Assembly (NCBI RefSeq): GCF_042453785.1
Contig: NC_091674.1
Location: 26,701,001-26,765,000 of the forward strand
DNA: 64,000 nucleotides
Direction: 5' to 3'
Source: Malus domestica
Taxonomy: Eukaryota > Streptophyta > Magnoliopsida > Rosales > Rosaceae
The notes below the pieces were generated by a model. That model was not told where the DNA came from, made no database searches, and saw only the letters and a program-made list of their open reading frames with translations. The stretch's first letter is position 1. Each line of letters starts with the position of its first letter. The translations under genes were made by a program, and so were the position numbers. Shown here one piece after another: positions 45,385 through 56,467 of the stretch.

Positions 45385-47374
45385 ATCCACCCACAGAGCT
45401 AGCTGCTGAGAAGAATACCTCTTATCTTTTGAGTTTTGATTCCAATCTTATAGAAAAACAGAGTCCTCTGTCTTCTGCCTCAAAAGTTTCAAGGAAGACA
45501 AATAGCGCTCTCTCTCTCTCTCTCTCTCTCTAACCCACTAGACGGCACAGACAAAGAGCACTGTATTTTTAAATTTAAATTGTTATAGTTTTTAAATTTA
45601 AATAATAAATTATGTTTGATCTTATAGTCTTTTGATTTTTGGTTAAAGATGATTTTTTGTGATAGGGCTAAAACAAGCCGTATAGCCATTTGGTCCTTGG
45701 TTGGAGATGAAAGCAAATATGATCATATATTGTTCATTAAAATATTAATTTCTTAAAGGACCAGAGGGTTAAAACGAATTTTCTAACCAGCCTTCGGTTA
45801 AGGATAATCTTAGTATAACACCAAAATCCAAATGAATTTAAAAATTAAATATTATAAAACAGCAGAGAATATTACTAAAAAGCTAAACGAATAAAGAGTA
45901 TGCTGTGAATTTTCAGTTAAACTTTTATAATTGGCCTAATTTTTTAGGCATTAGATTTTAAATTTTTTTTATTCAAATTTTTATGTATTTTAACCACGTG
46001 CACGACATATAGCAATTGTTTGTTAAAAAAGAAAGATAATTTTTTTCCTAGTATGGACACCATTTCTTCTTCTTTTCTTCTGTTAGTTTATTCCGTACAC
46101 TTTTGTTTGAATTTTAGAATTTAAGGAAAATTTGACTAATTGTAAAAAGTTCATAAATGTAATGAGTTAAAATTCAAGTTCAGTGGGAAATCGACAGACA
46201 CTCCAAGTTCGGTGGAAAAATCTGCCTAACCCTCTATCAACTAAACAAACCAGAAACTATCTATTCCATCAGAAAATAATCGATTATGCTCCGATTCTTA
46301 CACACTAATTTACAAATGAAAAATCTCTTACGAGTTTATTTAATATTCTTCTCATCACCAACCCCTATAATTTTATTGATATCTTTCCCACATCACAAAA
46401 TTTATGGGTCCAAACGTTATTAAGCTTTACAAGCACTGCTATTCTCTTGGTTTCATCGTCATCTTGGAGTATGTTTTTGAATGGAAAAATAGATGTCAAC
46501 TTTTAAGTTGTGTTTGGATTTTTTTTATGTCAGCGACACTAAATTTATATTATTCATTGAAGTGGATTCGAATTTAGATTCATATGGGAAACACAATGTC
46601 TTAGCCAATTTGATAAAGCTTTAGGTATGCAAGGTGTTCAAATTAGTCGTAGAAGATTAGTTATGAATGAAACTTATCATTTCTACTCACAAAAAATAAT
46701 AGGATTTGTGTTGAAGAATACAAATCTTCCATTAGAGATTTTAAAAATTAAACATGGCTTATATTGATTTTGTGATAAAATTATTACACTTATCGCCTTG
46801 CGCATGTAGTAAAATGTAAGTTGTGAGACAATATTTATGTTGTTAGTAGTGGATTTATGGTTCGACTTTTTAAAAGACTAACATATAAAATTAAAATTTG
46901 AACGTTGTCATTAATTTCTTGCTTCATCATACATTTTATTTTATCATCAATTTCTTGTCACAACACCTTTGATATTATTTTATATTAAAATTTGTGTTGC
47001 TAGTAGTGGGTTGATAGTTCTTTTTAAAAGATTAACATTTAAAATTAAAATTTGAACGTTGTCATTAATTTCTTGCTTCATCATACATATTATTTTATCA
47101 TCAATTTCTTGTCCCAACACCTTCGATATTATTTATATTAGCACATTTGAAAGCAAAATCGGCCGCAATTGTGTAATCTTTTTAGGGCACGACACCTTAG
47201 GAATTAATACAATATGAATATGGTTAAGTATCTTCAGCAATCTGACCGAATGGAAAAAGTTCCTAATCTACACTAATAGGTAAAAACTAGGAACGCAATA
47301 AATTAAAAAAAAGAAGATAGTTTTAACAACCAAAGCAATCTACCACTTATAAAGACGTTTAAAATGATAGCATT
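45385..47374. other. ALDH2 promoter side and spacer
   Basis: A (CT)12 run at 45508-45531 lies about 125 bp upstream of the ALDH2 ATG and would be a GA run in its leader or core promoter. A tandem duplication of about 155 bp stands at 46838-46980 and 46993-47133 (shared words AAATTTGAACGTTGTCATT and TTTATCATCAATTTCTTGTC). No gene was recognised. Confidence 0.6.
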
Positions 47375-47708
47375 TGTTAATGCACAAAGTCGGAGGTCTT
47401 GGTACAACGTAAATCCGACCGTGAATCTGCATGAAATGTAAATAACACAAGATGTATCGTGGTTCACCCAAGGTTTGGGCTACGTCCACACTGATTGTAT
47501 TATATTTCTCTATTGAAGAGGGAGAGAGAGCTTAGAGCTTAGGGGTGTGAGGAGGCTTAGGGTTTGTGAGGGTGAGGAAACCTTTTTATAGAATAAGGGC
47601 TCCTCCCCTAATTACATATTTGCCCATTCCTTTATTACATAATTACATTTAAGTCCCCTGAGTATTTATACGAGGTCTAAATACGAGGCCCTAAATATGG
47701 TATAAACA
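47375..47708 (-). repeat. 3' LTR of the gene-carrying element
   Basis: The 334-bp left repeat has ends TGTTAATGCACAAAG and TATAAACA. It shares the words GGAGGTCTTGGTACAACG, GATGTATCGTGGTTCACC and GGCTACGTCCACACT with the right repeat. Confidence 0.88.
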
Positions 47709-47927
47709 GTAGTCCCCCAAGTCTTCAGTCAAGAGAGTCTTTTTGGCTGGAGACTTAAAATTCAGTTCATGTGTGGGCCGAAGTAACTAGATGATGTCTT
47801 GAACTGATGCTCGATATGAGGCAGTGCTCAATCTGAAATAACGGTTAACTAGAAGTAGCACACGCTGCGAGACTGCTCGGCTCGTGGCTTATGTTGCCTT
47901 GGTTGGCTCGGCTTGCAGCATTTGAAG

Positions 47928-48390
47928 GTGAAGGAGTCCATTTTATAGAATAAGGGCTCGCTTCTCAATCCATGAATGATGGGCTAGAGTTGATGCTCTC
48001 TAATGATGGTGAGGGAGTCTCTTTTATAGAATAAGGGCTCGCTCCTCAATACATGAGTGATGGGTTATGAGTGATGCTCGCAGCGAGGCGGTTGCTCAGC
48101 TGGCGGCGTTGCTCTCTAATGATGGTAAGGGAGTCCCTTTTATAAAATAAGGGTTTGCTCCTCAATACATGAATAATGGGTTAGAGTTGATGCTCTCTAA
48201 TGATGGTGAGGGAGTCCCTTTTATAAAATAAGGGCTCGTTCCTCAATACATAAATGATGGGCTAGAGTTGATGCTCGCGACGAGGCGGTTGCTCAGTAGG
48301 CGGTGATGCTCTCTAATGGTGGTGAGGGAGTCCCTTTTATAGAATAGGGGCTCGCTCCTTAATACATAAATAATGGGTTAAGTCCTTCAA
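47928..48390. repeat. LTR-derived tandem repeat array
   Basis: Five units of 81 or about 117 bp, each with GGTGAGGGAGTCCCTTTTAT, AATAAGGG and CTCCTCAATACAT. The long units add GAGGCGGTTGCTCAG. The core resembles the LTR's own segment GGTGAGG...TTTTATAGAATAAGGG, so the array probably grew from an LTR piece. Confidence 0.85.
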
Positions 48391-48544
48391 GTATTTTTCA
48401 TGAGGCCCAGTTGAGGCCCAATATATGGTACATAATGTAGTCCCCCAAGTCTTCGGTCAATAGAGTCTGTTGGCTGGAAACTTCAAATTGAATCCATGTA
48501 TGGGCCAAAGTGGTGGTTGTTCAGAGGCGGTATTTGTATACCCT

Positions 48545-48905
48545 GCACTGAAGCTTTGTAGGTGAAGCTTTGCAAGTGAAGCTTTGAAGCTAGAGCTCTG
48601 TAAATGAAGCTTTCGAAGCTGGAGCTTTTGTAAATGAAGCTTTTGAAGCTAAAACTCTGTAAATGAAGCTTTTGAAGCTAGAGCTCTGTAAATGACGCTT
48701 TTGAAGTTGATTGACATGAGTGATGCTCATGAATGTTTATGTTGATTGACATGAGTGATGCTCATGGATGTTGTTATGAGTGATGCTCATGGATGTTGTC
48801 ATGAGTGATGCTCATGAATGTTGACATAAATGTTTATGTATGATTGTCATGAGTGATGCTCATGAATGTTTATGTATGAATGACATGAGTAGTGCTCATG
48901 TATAA
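48545..48905. repeat. two short tandem repeat blocks
   Basis: At 48545-48710 variants of GCTCTGTAAATGAAGCTTTT repeat. At 48715-48905 the palindromic word CATGAGTGATGCTCATG repeats about seven times with spacer ATGTT. Confidence 0.85.
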
Positions 48906-49135
48906 TTTGGAAGTATTGGGCGTACTTTTGATCACCTGGTTGGTGGTAATAGCGGCAGGTTGCTGAATAATTTTGGAGTACTGGGCATACTTTTAATCAC
49001 CTGGTTGGTGGTAATAGCGGCATGTTGCCGAATAATTGTGGAGTACTGGGCGTACTTTTGATCACTTGGTTGGTGGTAATAGCGGCAGGTTGTCGAATAA
49101 TTGTGGAGTACTGGGCGTACTTTTGATCACCTGGT
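48905..49135. repeat. 65-bp tandem repeat, 3.5 units
   Basis: Units start GGAGTACTGGGCGTACTTTT, continue TGATCACCTGGTTGGTGG, and end near CGAATAATTGT. Substitutions between units are few. Confidence 0.9.
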
Positions 49136-49635
49136 TTGAGCTATTTTGGGCTTATGGGCCTTCGCCCTCTACACAACATTCCAGCCCATTTTTTTTGGGC
49201 TTTTGCCCTTTTTTTTTTTTTTTTGGTATTATTACCTTCTGATGGGGTTTATACAGATGTCTCCGAAAGATAAAATAAATTACATCATTCAGAAATAACA
49301 AAAGTAAATCATATATGGGATGTTTATTCCTCACTTTTGCTTTCTCTTTTCTGTTTTGTTCCTCACTGCTTTCCTGCTTTCCTTTTGCTTTCTCTTTTCC
49401 ACTGCTTTCCTGATTTCTTGAGTATGAGGGCCTGGCTCGAGCACATTCTCACCACATTCGAGACATAGCAGATAATCCCTTAGAATATATGCACAATGTC
49501 ACACACAACTTTTAAACTTTAATCACCGACAGAAGCACTTGAGTACGAGATAATCATGCGAAGATGGCTAAGGTAGATGAGGCCCGCGCGGACCCCATTG
49601 GAAACCACCTCTCAGATTCAATTTCCTCGTGTGCT

Positions 49636-50007
49636 TCACGTCTGGTTCAATTTCTTCTTTTCCAAAATTTGCTTCACAGATTCAACAAACTTAGTGCGCC
49701 CATTCATCAACTTCGGCGTCTCTTCCAGCAGAGACTCGAGATGTTTGTCAATGGAAGACACTTCATTTCGAATTGCGACCAACACGTCGGAAGCAGCAAT
49801 GAAAGCTCGGTAATTGGCCACTGCCATCTCCTGCATTTGCCTCTGTATTCGTTCCGCATCGACCCGGAGAAGCTCCGGTTCCTTATGAAGGCGATCGAGG
49901 GTGAAAGAAAGGAGCTCGGAGACGTAGGGTTGCTGGGAGACGGAGGCCAACAGGAGGAGGTTTGCCACTGCGGATGAGTCGTCGGCAGCATTTCCAGACT
50001 CCATCAT
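49636..50007 (-). pseudogene. COG8 first-exon fragment captured in LTR element
   Basis: An open stretch of 123 codons: after a short unmatched start it reads [75 protein letters not shown], and ends KLNQT. This is the N-terminus of COG8 (Dor1 family), a subunit of the conserved oligomeric Golgi tethering complex. Full COG8 is several hundred residues longer; here it stops at KLNQT followed by TGA. The bases after CAGAC are GTGAAG, a fair splice donor, which suggests that unspliced genomic DNA was captured and the rest of the gene left behind. It has no chance of making a working COG8. It is on the sense strand of the host element, and the frame is still open. Confidence 0.8.
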
Positions 50008-50282
50008 CGGATGGTGGAGCTCTGAACTGGATGGAGGTTTCGGATTTCAGACCCTTCGGTTAGGGGTTTGGACGTATCGGAGGGAAATGCTGATTTTCAG
50101 ATATGTTGCTGCTGCTATGCAGATTTTCTATTCCGTTCCCACTGCTTCTGTCGATGCGGATTTCGGCATCCATATAGTACGTCCTTAGTGGGACCGCCTC
50201 AAGTTAGTCCACTTTAGACGATGACGATGACGGAACTGGAAGGAAGAGGTCAGAGATGGCGACTGCTTCGCCCACTGGTTCT

Positions 50283-50610
50283 GAAATTCATCTCTTCTTG
50301 CTGATTGTTCTGAAACTTGTTGGTGGCTTGTTCCAACTCATTCAAAACCTCAATTTCGCTGTACAAATTCGAAGTTGTACTCATATACCTCTCCATTTTT
50401 CTCACCATGCTCTCCATGTCTTTTACTAAAAACCCTAACTCCTTCATATGGATAACCCCATTAACGAGGTCGGCATAGACGTGCTCGAACCCCTGTAGAG
50501 CAGGCTCGGCGCACCGCTTCCCGAGCCTCCCCACGATGACAGCGACCCCGTTCAGCTCCTCCAGTTTCGTGACTCGGACTCCGATGAGTTGGCGGATCGA
50601 GTCAGCAACA
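50283..50610 (-). pseudogene. DUF668/PSK-SIMULATOR-like gene fragment captured in LTR element
   Basis: Minus-strand translation gives KLEELNGVAVIVGRLGKRCA, EPALQGFEHVYADLVNGV, LGFLVKDMESMVRKMERYM, and LYSEIEVLNELEQATNKFQ. This matches the region between DUF3475 and DUF668 in plant PSK SIMULATOR-type proteins (family form: SRLGKKCxEPALQGFEHVY, NLYxEMEVLNELEQA). Only about 110 residues are present and the frame runs into unrelated sequence on both sides. The source gene would be elsewhere in the genome. Further minus-strand frames up to 50990 are open but were not recognised. Confidence 0.75.
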
Positions 50611-51186
50611 GAGACGTCGAGCAGAGGATGGGCGAATGAGGAACTTTTGGCGAACGGGTTTCTGGTCTTGGCGAACAGGTTTCTGGTCCTGGTGAACAGA
50701 ATTGTTAGGTCAACGTGTCAGGAGAGCGAGGTCCGCGAGAGGATAACCGTCAACTACTAGCATGGTTGCCGTTGATTCTAGTGAGGACACTTCTGCCGAG
50801 ATCCGTCGCAGCCTCCACTCCTTCACGCTCCCCTACCATCTTCCTTGTCTTCGCGCGACTACCAGGCTCGCTCCTACTTCCTACCTCCGTAGGAATTGGG
50901 AACTGGCAGGTGAGATGAATTTGGAGGTGACTCGATCTCAAAATCGCCTTGGACACGAAGTCCCCCACCATGTTTTGGATCGCTTGAGGAGAGAAAAAAG
51001 CGAGAGCCAGACAGAAAGAGAAAAAGTTTAGTTTAGAGAGGGATATCTTCTGAATCTGGAGTTTTTTTATAGAGAAAGCAAGAGGGATGGACGAACGGTG
51101 GAGTGTGGTGAGGTTCTGGGTTTCTGTCGATTCATGGTGGATGTGAAAAAATTGAAAGATAACCGACATAACTTTTCGTATCGATT

Positions 51187-51204
51187 CCCACAAATGGCGC
51201 CAAA
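51187..51204 (-). other. primer-binding site of the gene-carrying element
   Basis: The minus strand reads TTTGGCGCCATTTGTGGG right after the right LTR. TGGCGCC matches tRNA-Asp perfectly; the following bases match only in part. Confidence 0.65.
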
Positions 51205-51542
51205 TGTTGATGCATAAAACCGGAGGTCTTGGTACAACGTAAATCCGACCGTGAATCTGCATGAAATGTGAATAACACAAGATGTATCGTGGTTCACCCC
51301 AAGGTTTGGGCTACGTCCACACTAATTATATTATATTTCTCTCTTGAAGAGGGAGAGAGAGAGCTTAGAGCTTAGGGGGTGTGAGGAGGCTTAGGGTTTG
51401 TGAGGGTGAGGGGGCCCTTTTATAGAATAAGGGCTCCTCCTCTAATTACATATTTGCCCCTTCCTTTATTACATAATTGCATTTAAGTCCCCCGAGTATT
51501 TATACAAGGTCTAAATACGAGGCCCTAAATATGGTATAAACA
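51205..51542 (-). repeat. 5' LTR of the gene-carrying element
   Basis: The 338-bp right repeat starts TGTTGATGCATAAAACC and ends TATAAACA, directly followed by the target duplication GCATT. A TATA-like run CTTTTATAGAATAAGGG lies within it. Confidence 0.88.
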
Positions 51543-51572
51543 GCATTATTATGAGAATAATTTGTTTTTTTT

Positions 51573-52397
51573 GGGTAAAATACTATTTACTACCCTTATT
51601 CCCCTTCTTCTCCTTCTTCCTTCTTCTTCCTCCGAATTTGAGGAAGATTTTTTTTTTCTTCCTCCTTCTTCTCCTTCTTCTCCTTCTTCCTTTCTCCTTC
51701 TTCCTTTCTCCTTCTTCCTTCCCCTTCTTCTCCTTCTTCCTTCTTCTTCCTCCGAATCTGGAGAAGATGAAGGTTTTTTTTTTTTTCTTCCTTCTTCTTC
51801 TTCCTTCTTCTTCCTTCCTCCTTCTTCCTTCCCCTTCTTCTCCTTCTTCCTTCTTCCTTCTTCCTTCTTCTTCATCTTCCTCAAAAAAAAAAAAAAAAAA
51901 ACCTTCATCTTCCCCAGATTCGGAGGAAGAAGAAGAAGGAATAAGGAGAAGAAGGAAGAAAAAAAAAGAAAAAAAAAGGTTGTAGTCGGAGGAAGAAGAA
52001 GAAGAAGAAAGAATAAGAAAGAAGAAGGAGGAAGAAGGAAGAAGAAAAAAAAAAACTTCCCCAGGTTCGGAGGAAGAAGAAGAAGGAGAAGGAGAAGGAA
52101 GAAGAAGGAATAAGGAGAAGAAGGGGAAGGAAAAAGGAGGAAGGAAGAAAAGAAAAAAAGTTGCAAAAGAAGGAAGAAAAGAAAAAAAAGAAAAAAAAAT
52201 GTGGATGACACGTGGCGCCCAGTCATTGTCTACGTGGGCGTCACGTCACAATTAACGGTAGATTTAACAGTTTGACTAACATATGTATGAGACTGTCCCA
52301 AAATTTACACTTTAGGTATGAATCTGAAATGAAAAAAAATTGATGTACTAAATGTTGAAAACCACAAAACATGAGGGTAGTAAACAGTCTTTTACCC
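51573..52397. mobile_element. 825-bp foldback element with purine/pyrimidine arms
   Basis: Ends GGGTAAAATACTATTTACTA and (reverse complement of the right end) GGGTAAAAGACTGTTTACTA form inverted termini. Inside, 51590-51880 is a CTT/CCT-rich pyrimidine arm and 51935-52190 a GAA/GGA-rich purine arm, with a poly-A stretch at the turn. The single-copy words CCGAATCTGGAGAAGATGAA and CTTCCCCAGATTCGGAGG pair across the turn. Long frames on both strands are a by-product of low complexity. A target duplication is not clear. Confidence 0.75.
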
Positions 52398-53764
52398 TTA
52401 TTTTTTTAACAACATTATGAGGAGAATTAAACGGTCACAATTGATAAGGAATTACAATAAAATTAAATTAAAATAAAGTACCACATAAATGACAAGTGTT
52501 TAAAAGCTCGTTTGATAGTGCTTTTAAAGTAGCTGAAAGCGTTTTTTGTGAAAATATTTTTGAGACAATTCTTAATAAAAATGCAAGTGAAACCTGAAAA
52601 AACGCTTAAAGTACTTCCTACAAGAAGCACATAATTGGTACTTCTTGCATGAAGTACTTTAAGTACTTTTTGCAAAAAGTACTTTAAGTGTTTTAAGTAC
52701 TTTTTGCAAAAAGTACTTTAAGTGTTTTAAGTAATTCTTACAAAAAGTACTTTAAGTACTTTTGGAATTCAATAATATTTTTTCTAAAACTAATTTTAAT
52801 CATTTTAAAAATGTTTCCAAACAAACCCTAACTTGGTATAAAAAAGGATGGTTGGTGGCATCTGTTAAGGATAAACAAAAAGAGGAGGGAAATATTGGTA
52901 TAGCATCCAAAAATAAGGGACGTTCCAGGATAATCATGATTGTGCAGGCCCCAAAATCCTTTACATAATGTAGTTCCAAAGAAAATGTCATTGTCATTTG
53001 GTGGGTAATGAGTTGGTCTGGCAAATTGGCAATGGTGAAAGTCATTATCATACTTTTTTTTAATTCGGTTTTTTAATTGAAGTAGAAAGAAACGAACTTT
53101 GAACTTTTCATATTTCTTAACCAATTACGGCTAAATTAATCTCTTTCTTTCTTTCATTGTTGCTAGTGTTTTCTTCGAGTTAATTTCTTATAAATCTTTG
53201 AGAAAAGCAAAACATGTAAGTTAGACGGTTGTTATATGGCGTTTTCAAAGTTTAATTGTACTAATACGACCAAAGACATTATGATCATCACATAAATCAA
53301 AGAAAATTATTAAAGAGATCATAACTAAAATTTGGTCAAGAAAAAGAGTACCACAATATTTCATTAACGCAACACAGAGTTAACCAAACTATATATACAG
53401 CAATAATAAGAAAAGGGGTCAAACAACTAGGGTTCCTCTTCAATCCACTCGACAAAATTCATTCGTAGCATAAATTGAGCTATTTTACGATCCACGCATT
53501 GCAGGATCTGGGTTGCAATGACAAGTGAAAACTCTTAAACTCCACCACGTTGTAGGATCTAGGACTCCATCAACACCATTACATTACACTCTTCATTTGA
53601 AGCAAGTGCATTTACCACCAGGACATCCCACTTCGGTGTTATTGCGGCCGGGATTTGCAGGAGTGAAAACAGAGGAAAACAAATATGTGGAAGAACTCAA
53701 TTAAGCATCAAGTGTAATGCATGGCATCATAGCGTAAGGCACCCAAAAAATAATGAAGTAACAG
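52398..53764. other. intergenic, one MITE-like palindromic block
   Basis: At 52500-52830 a block opens with GTTTGATAGTGCTTTTAAA and closes with the inverted form of GTTTGGAAACATTTTTAAAA. Its centre repeats AAAAAGTACTTTAAGTGTTT about three times, so it looks like a decayed MITE. The rest is AT-rich spacer without a recognised gene. Confidence 0.5.
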
Positions 53765-55082
53765 TGTTTGGATCAAAACTTGAACTTTGGGCTCAGAAGA
53801 GGGGGCTGGCCCAAAGGGATGCTTAAAGGAAGAATCGGCCTAAGCCCAGCCAAAGCCCAAGAAACAGAAAAGGGCTTTTCTGACTTGGTGCAGCTCATGA
53901 AGACCACTTGCTCACCTACCCAAAGGCCAAGTGGTATAGACTGACCAGCTATACAGCCCATAAAGTACTTTATAATGGCAGAACAAGTAAAATAGCTGAT
54001 GAGTCACTGCCTCTCAAATTGCATTCGGGCAAGGCTGCTGCTACAAGAGGCCAAGCTGAGTTGTCTATAAAAGAAGAAAGAGAAATCAGGATTAGGGACA
54101 CTCAAACAAACAAACAAATGGAAGCACAAACTCTGCTCAAAGCCAGATTTGCCTTCAAAACGAAGCTGTAGTCAGCCCAAGCCTTCATCCCTCTCGGGAC
54201 AAGCCTTCACTCAAACCCTTGTAATAACTCTGCTACCCTGTTCAACCTTGCTGTAGTATCGATTTCTCTTTGTAAACTCATCTCCTTACCTCTCCCTAAA
54301 AGCTCTCAGACCCTTGATAAGCCACAAAGATAGGAACCTGCAAGATGGCCAGGCTTGCCCGACAAGGTTAAACCTTGCCCGACCCTCTTTGTTTTTGTCT
54401 TTTCATTCATTAGCCTAGCAATATGTTGTATACTTCCAGTTGTATTCAAGTTATTTCTAGTAAGATGACTATTAAAAGAATCTTGAATCTCGTAGTACTT
54501 GGATCCAATTTGAATATATCTTCATTGTTCAAACCAGATCTAAGTTCTAAGCCCTCGGGCATGTAAATTTGATCAGTTGAAAGTCCTTGGCCTCAAGGCA
54601 TAAAAAAGAACCTTATGTGGACTTAACACATCCACGATAGTCCTTGATAAACAAGAAGTCTGAAGTTACTTGAGGCGCAAGTAATCGACCTACCCCTTAG
54701 TTTTATTTCTATTATATTATGATTATCATAGAACGCTTAAGCATGAAATGGATTCTGATAGGAAGCCTCAAGGCCTACACCTAAGGCCCCACAAAGGCAT
54801 TTATTTGGATTCATTCCATTCCGCGGTCTAGAACGTTTGAGTATAAGAACGAATTCTGATAGGAAGCCTCAATGCCTATACCTAAGGCCCCACAAAGGCA
54901 CCTATTTGGGTTCATTCTATCTCTCAGATTCGGGTAATCAAAAGTATAATAATTGTAAGGCTCCTGCAATCAATGGAACAAATATTATATGTTCGAGCAC
55001 TGGTTTAGTTATTGATGGGAAGCCTCAAGGCCTACACCTAAGGCCCCACAAAGGCACATGTTATAACTAACACGGTTTCTCG

Positions 55083-55128
<46 letters not shown>

Positions 55129-55465
55129 ACTAAAACTTGACATCCATTTTACATCTGCCATACTAAAGATGGCAGTGGCACGCCTGAGTACTTAGAAGTT
55201 AATCTTGATTGTGAGCCTCAAGGCCTACACCTAATGCCCCACAAAGGCACCTCTCAAAGTTAACGTTGTCCTTCTCTTCCAGCCTTGCCCAACAAGCCGT
55301 GCCTGATGAGTCTTGCCCGATAAGCTTTGCCCGACGAGCCTTGCCCGACAAAGCCCGACAGTGAAGCAGAAGCCCGATAGCAGCCCTCAACCGGTGCCAA
55401 CCTCCCGGGAAGCTGTGCGCTCGTCGGCCAGGAAACGTCCCCGACGGAAATTCCTGACGCGAACA
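53765..55465 (+). repeat. solo LTR, 1.7 kb
   Basis: It starts TGTTTGGATCAAAACTTGAA and ends TGACGCGAACA, with the 5-bp target duplication AACAG at 53760-53764 and 55466-55470. A TATA-like TCTATAAAAG at about 54065 on the plus strand suggests the element's transcription start. The interior has the repeats described separately and words such as TTGCCCGAC in several places. There is no internal region or coding sequence. Confidence 0.75.
54762..55250 (+). repeat. dispersed 38-bp repeat, four copies, in solo LTR
   Basis: GGAAGCCTCAAGGCCTACAC plus CTAAGGCCCCACAAAGGC recurs at about 54762, 54862, 55019 and 55214. The copies are separated by unrelated spacer of 60-150 bp, except that the first two also share flanking words (GATTCTGATA, TTCATTC). 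An (AT) run at 55086-55126 lies between the third and fourth. Confidence 0.9.
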
Positions 55466-55470
55466 AACAG

Positions 55471-56467
55471 AAATTTTATTATTAGGCCAAAAGCAATGTC
55501 TTTGTAAGCTACAACACCACCGAGAAGTAGTTGGACTGCGGCGGAGGATGAGAAGGTCATCACCACCAAGTAGCAGGGCTGCGGGGATTCGAGATCTTAG
55601 TAGAATGACTAATGAATAAGCGATGGATCTATATATCTATATCTCTAGAAGTATTTTCAGGCTGTAATTGCAGTGAACTATCAATGAAACTTATATTTTA
55701 ATTATGTGTTGTATTGTTGGACTTACATAATAATTAGTTTGATTTTTATTTTATTTTATACCGATCACACGTTAGTGAGCGTTAACTATTTAGTACAAAT
55801 CTTACCTAGTTAATGAATTGAGATCATTTCCAAATCTCTGCATGGGAGCCGGCAGACTGAAAGATCCGGACCTTTCATATAAAATCTATAGCTCTTATTT
55901 TTCCATCTCACTGACTCATCTCATACAAATCAAGAGTTCGAATCTCTCTATCCTTCTTTTGAACAGTCCAAATTTTTTGGTATGTGGGCTCTGAACTTGA
56001 AAATCTAGAAAGGATCTCGATTCCTAGTGAATCAACCATATTTATAATTTTGTCTGGGAAATGTTTCCGCATCTAATGTAGTTTCGCTCATAGACTACTA
56101 CGTTCAGATTTCGGGGTTAATCATTCAGTGTGTTGTTCATGATTTTTTATGAGATGTAATTTCAAATTCATTGTCAGAAGATAGTCCAACTGCGCGTGCG
56201 TATCTATATAATGGCACTTTAAGGAAATTGATTTTCATTTTTCTTTTAAAATGGGGGATTAGTTGTTGAACTTATTATACATCGAACTTCAAAATTTTGA
56301 ATTGTCTATTTTGTAAGTCTCAATTCATATATCATCCTTACAAAAATTCAATTCAATCCGAAATCATTTGCCTATTTAATTATCACAATGAAATTTTATT
56401 GTTTCTTATAGAACATAAGTGTTCGTCAATTCCTTTGAACTTAATTAGATGTCTCAAATATTTATAA
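55471..56467. other. intergenic, no gene recognised
   Basis: AT-rich spacer. AGTTCGAATCT at 55931 looks like a pol III B box, but no A box or tRNA fold goes with it. Nothing else was recognised. Confidence 0.45.

Larger units (their letters stand above)
47375..51542 (-). mobile_element. non-autonomous LTR retrotransposon carrying host gene fragments
   Basis: Complete element of 4168 bp. LTRs at 47375-47708 and 51205-51542 both start TGTT(A/G)ATGCA and end TATAAACA. They are flanked by the 5-bp target duplication GCATT at 47370-47374 and 51543-51547. Just inside the right LTR the minus strand reads TTTGGCGCCATTTGTGGG, a tRNA-Asp-type PBS, so the element is oriented leftwards. A G-rich tract (CTTGGGGGACTAC on the minus strand) next to the left LTR is the polypurine tract. 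There is no gag or pol. The interior holds tandem repeat arrays (47.9-49.1 kb) and, on the element's sense strand, pieces of COG8 and a DUF668 gene. The LTRs have diverged moderately, so the insertion is not very recent. Confidence 0.88.

Noticed and set aside
45102..45533. 143-codon plus-strand Lys/Arg-rich frame
   Set aside because: It runs opposite to ALDH2 exon 1 and intron 1. Its charge-rich content comes from the GAA and CT runs.
51549..52226. Long open frames on both strands (up to 225 codons) of Phe/Leu/Ser or Glu/Lys/Arg runs
   Set aside because: They result from pure purine and pyrimidine arms of the foldback element. Low-complexity translation on both strands argues against a gene.
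55921..55945. AGTTCGAATCT as a tRNA T-loop / B box
   Set aside because: No acceptor stem, anticodon arm or A box can be placed around it.
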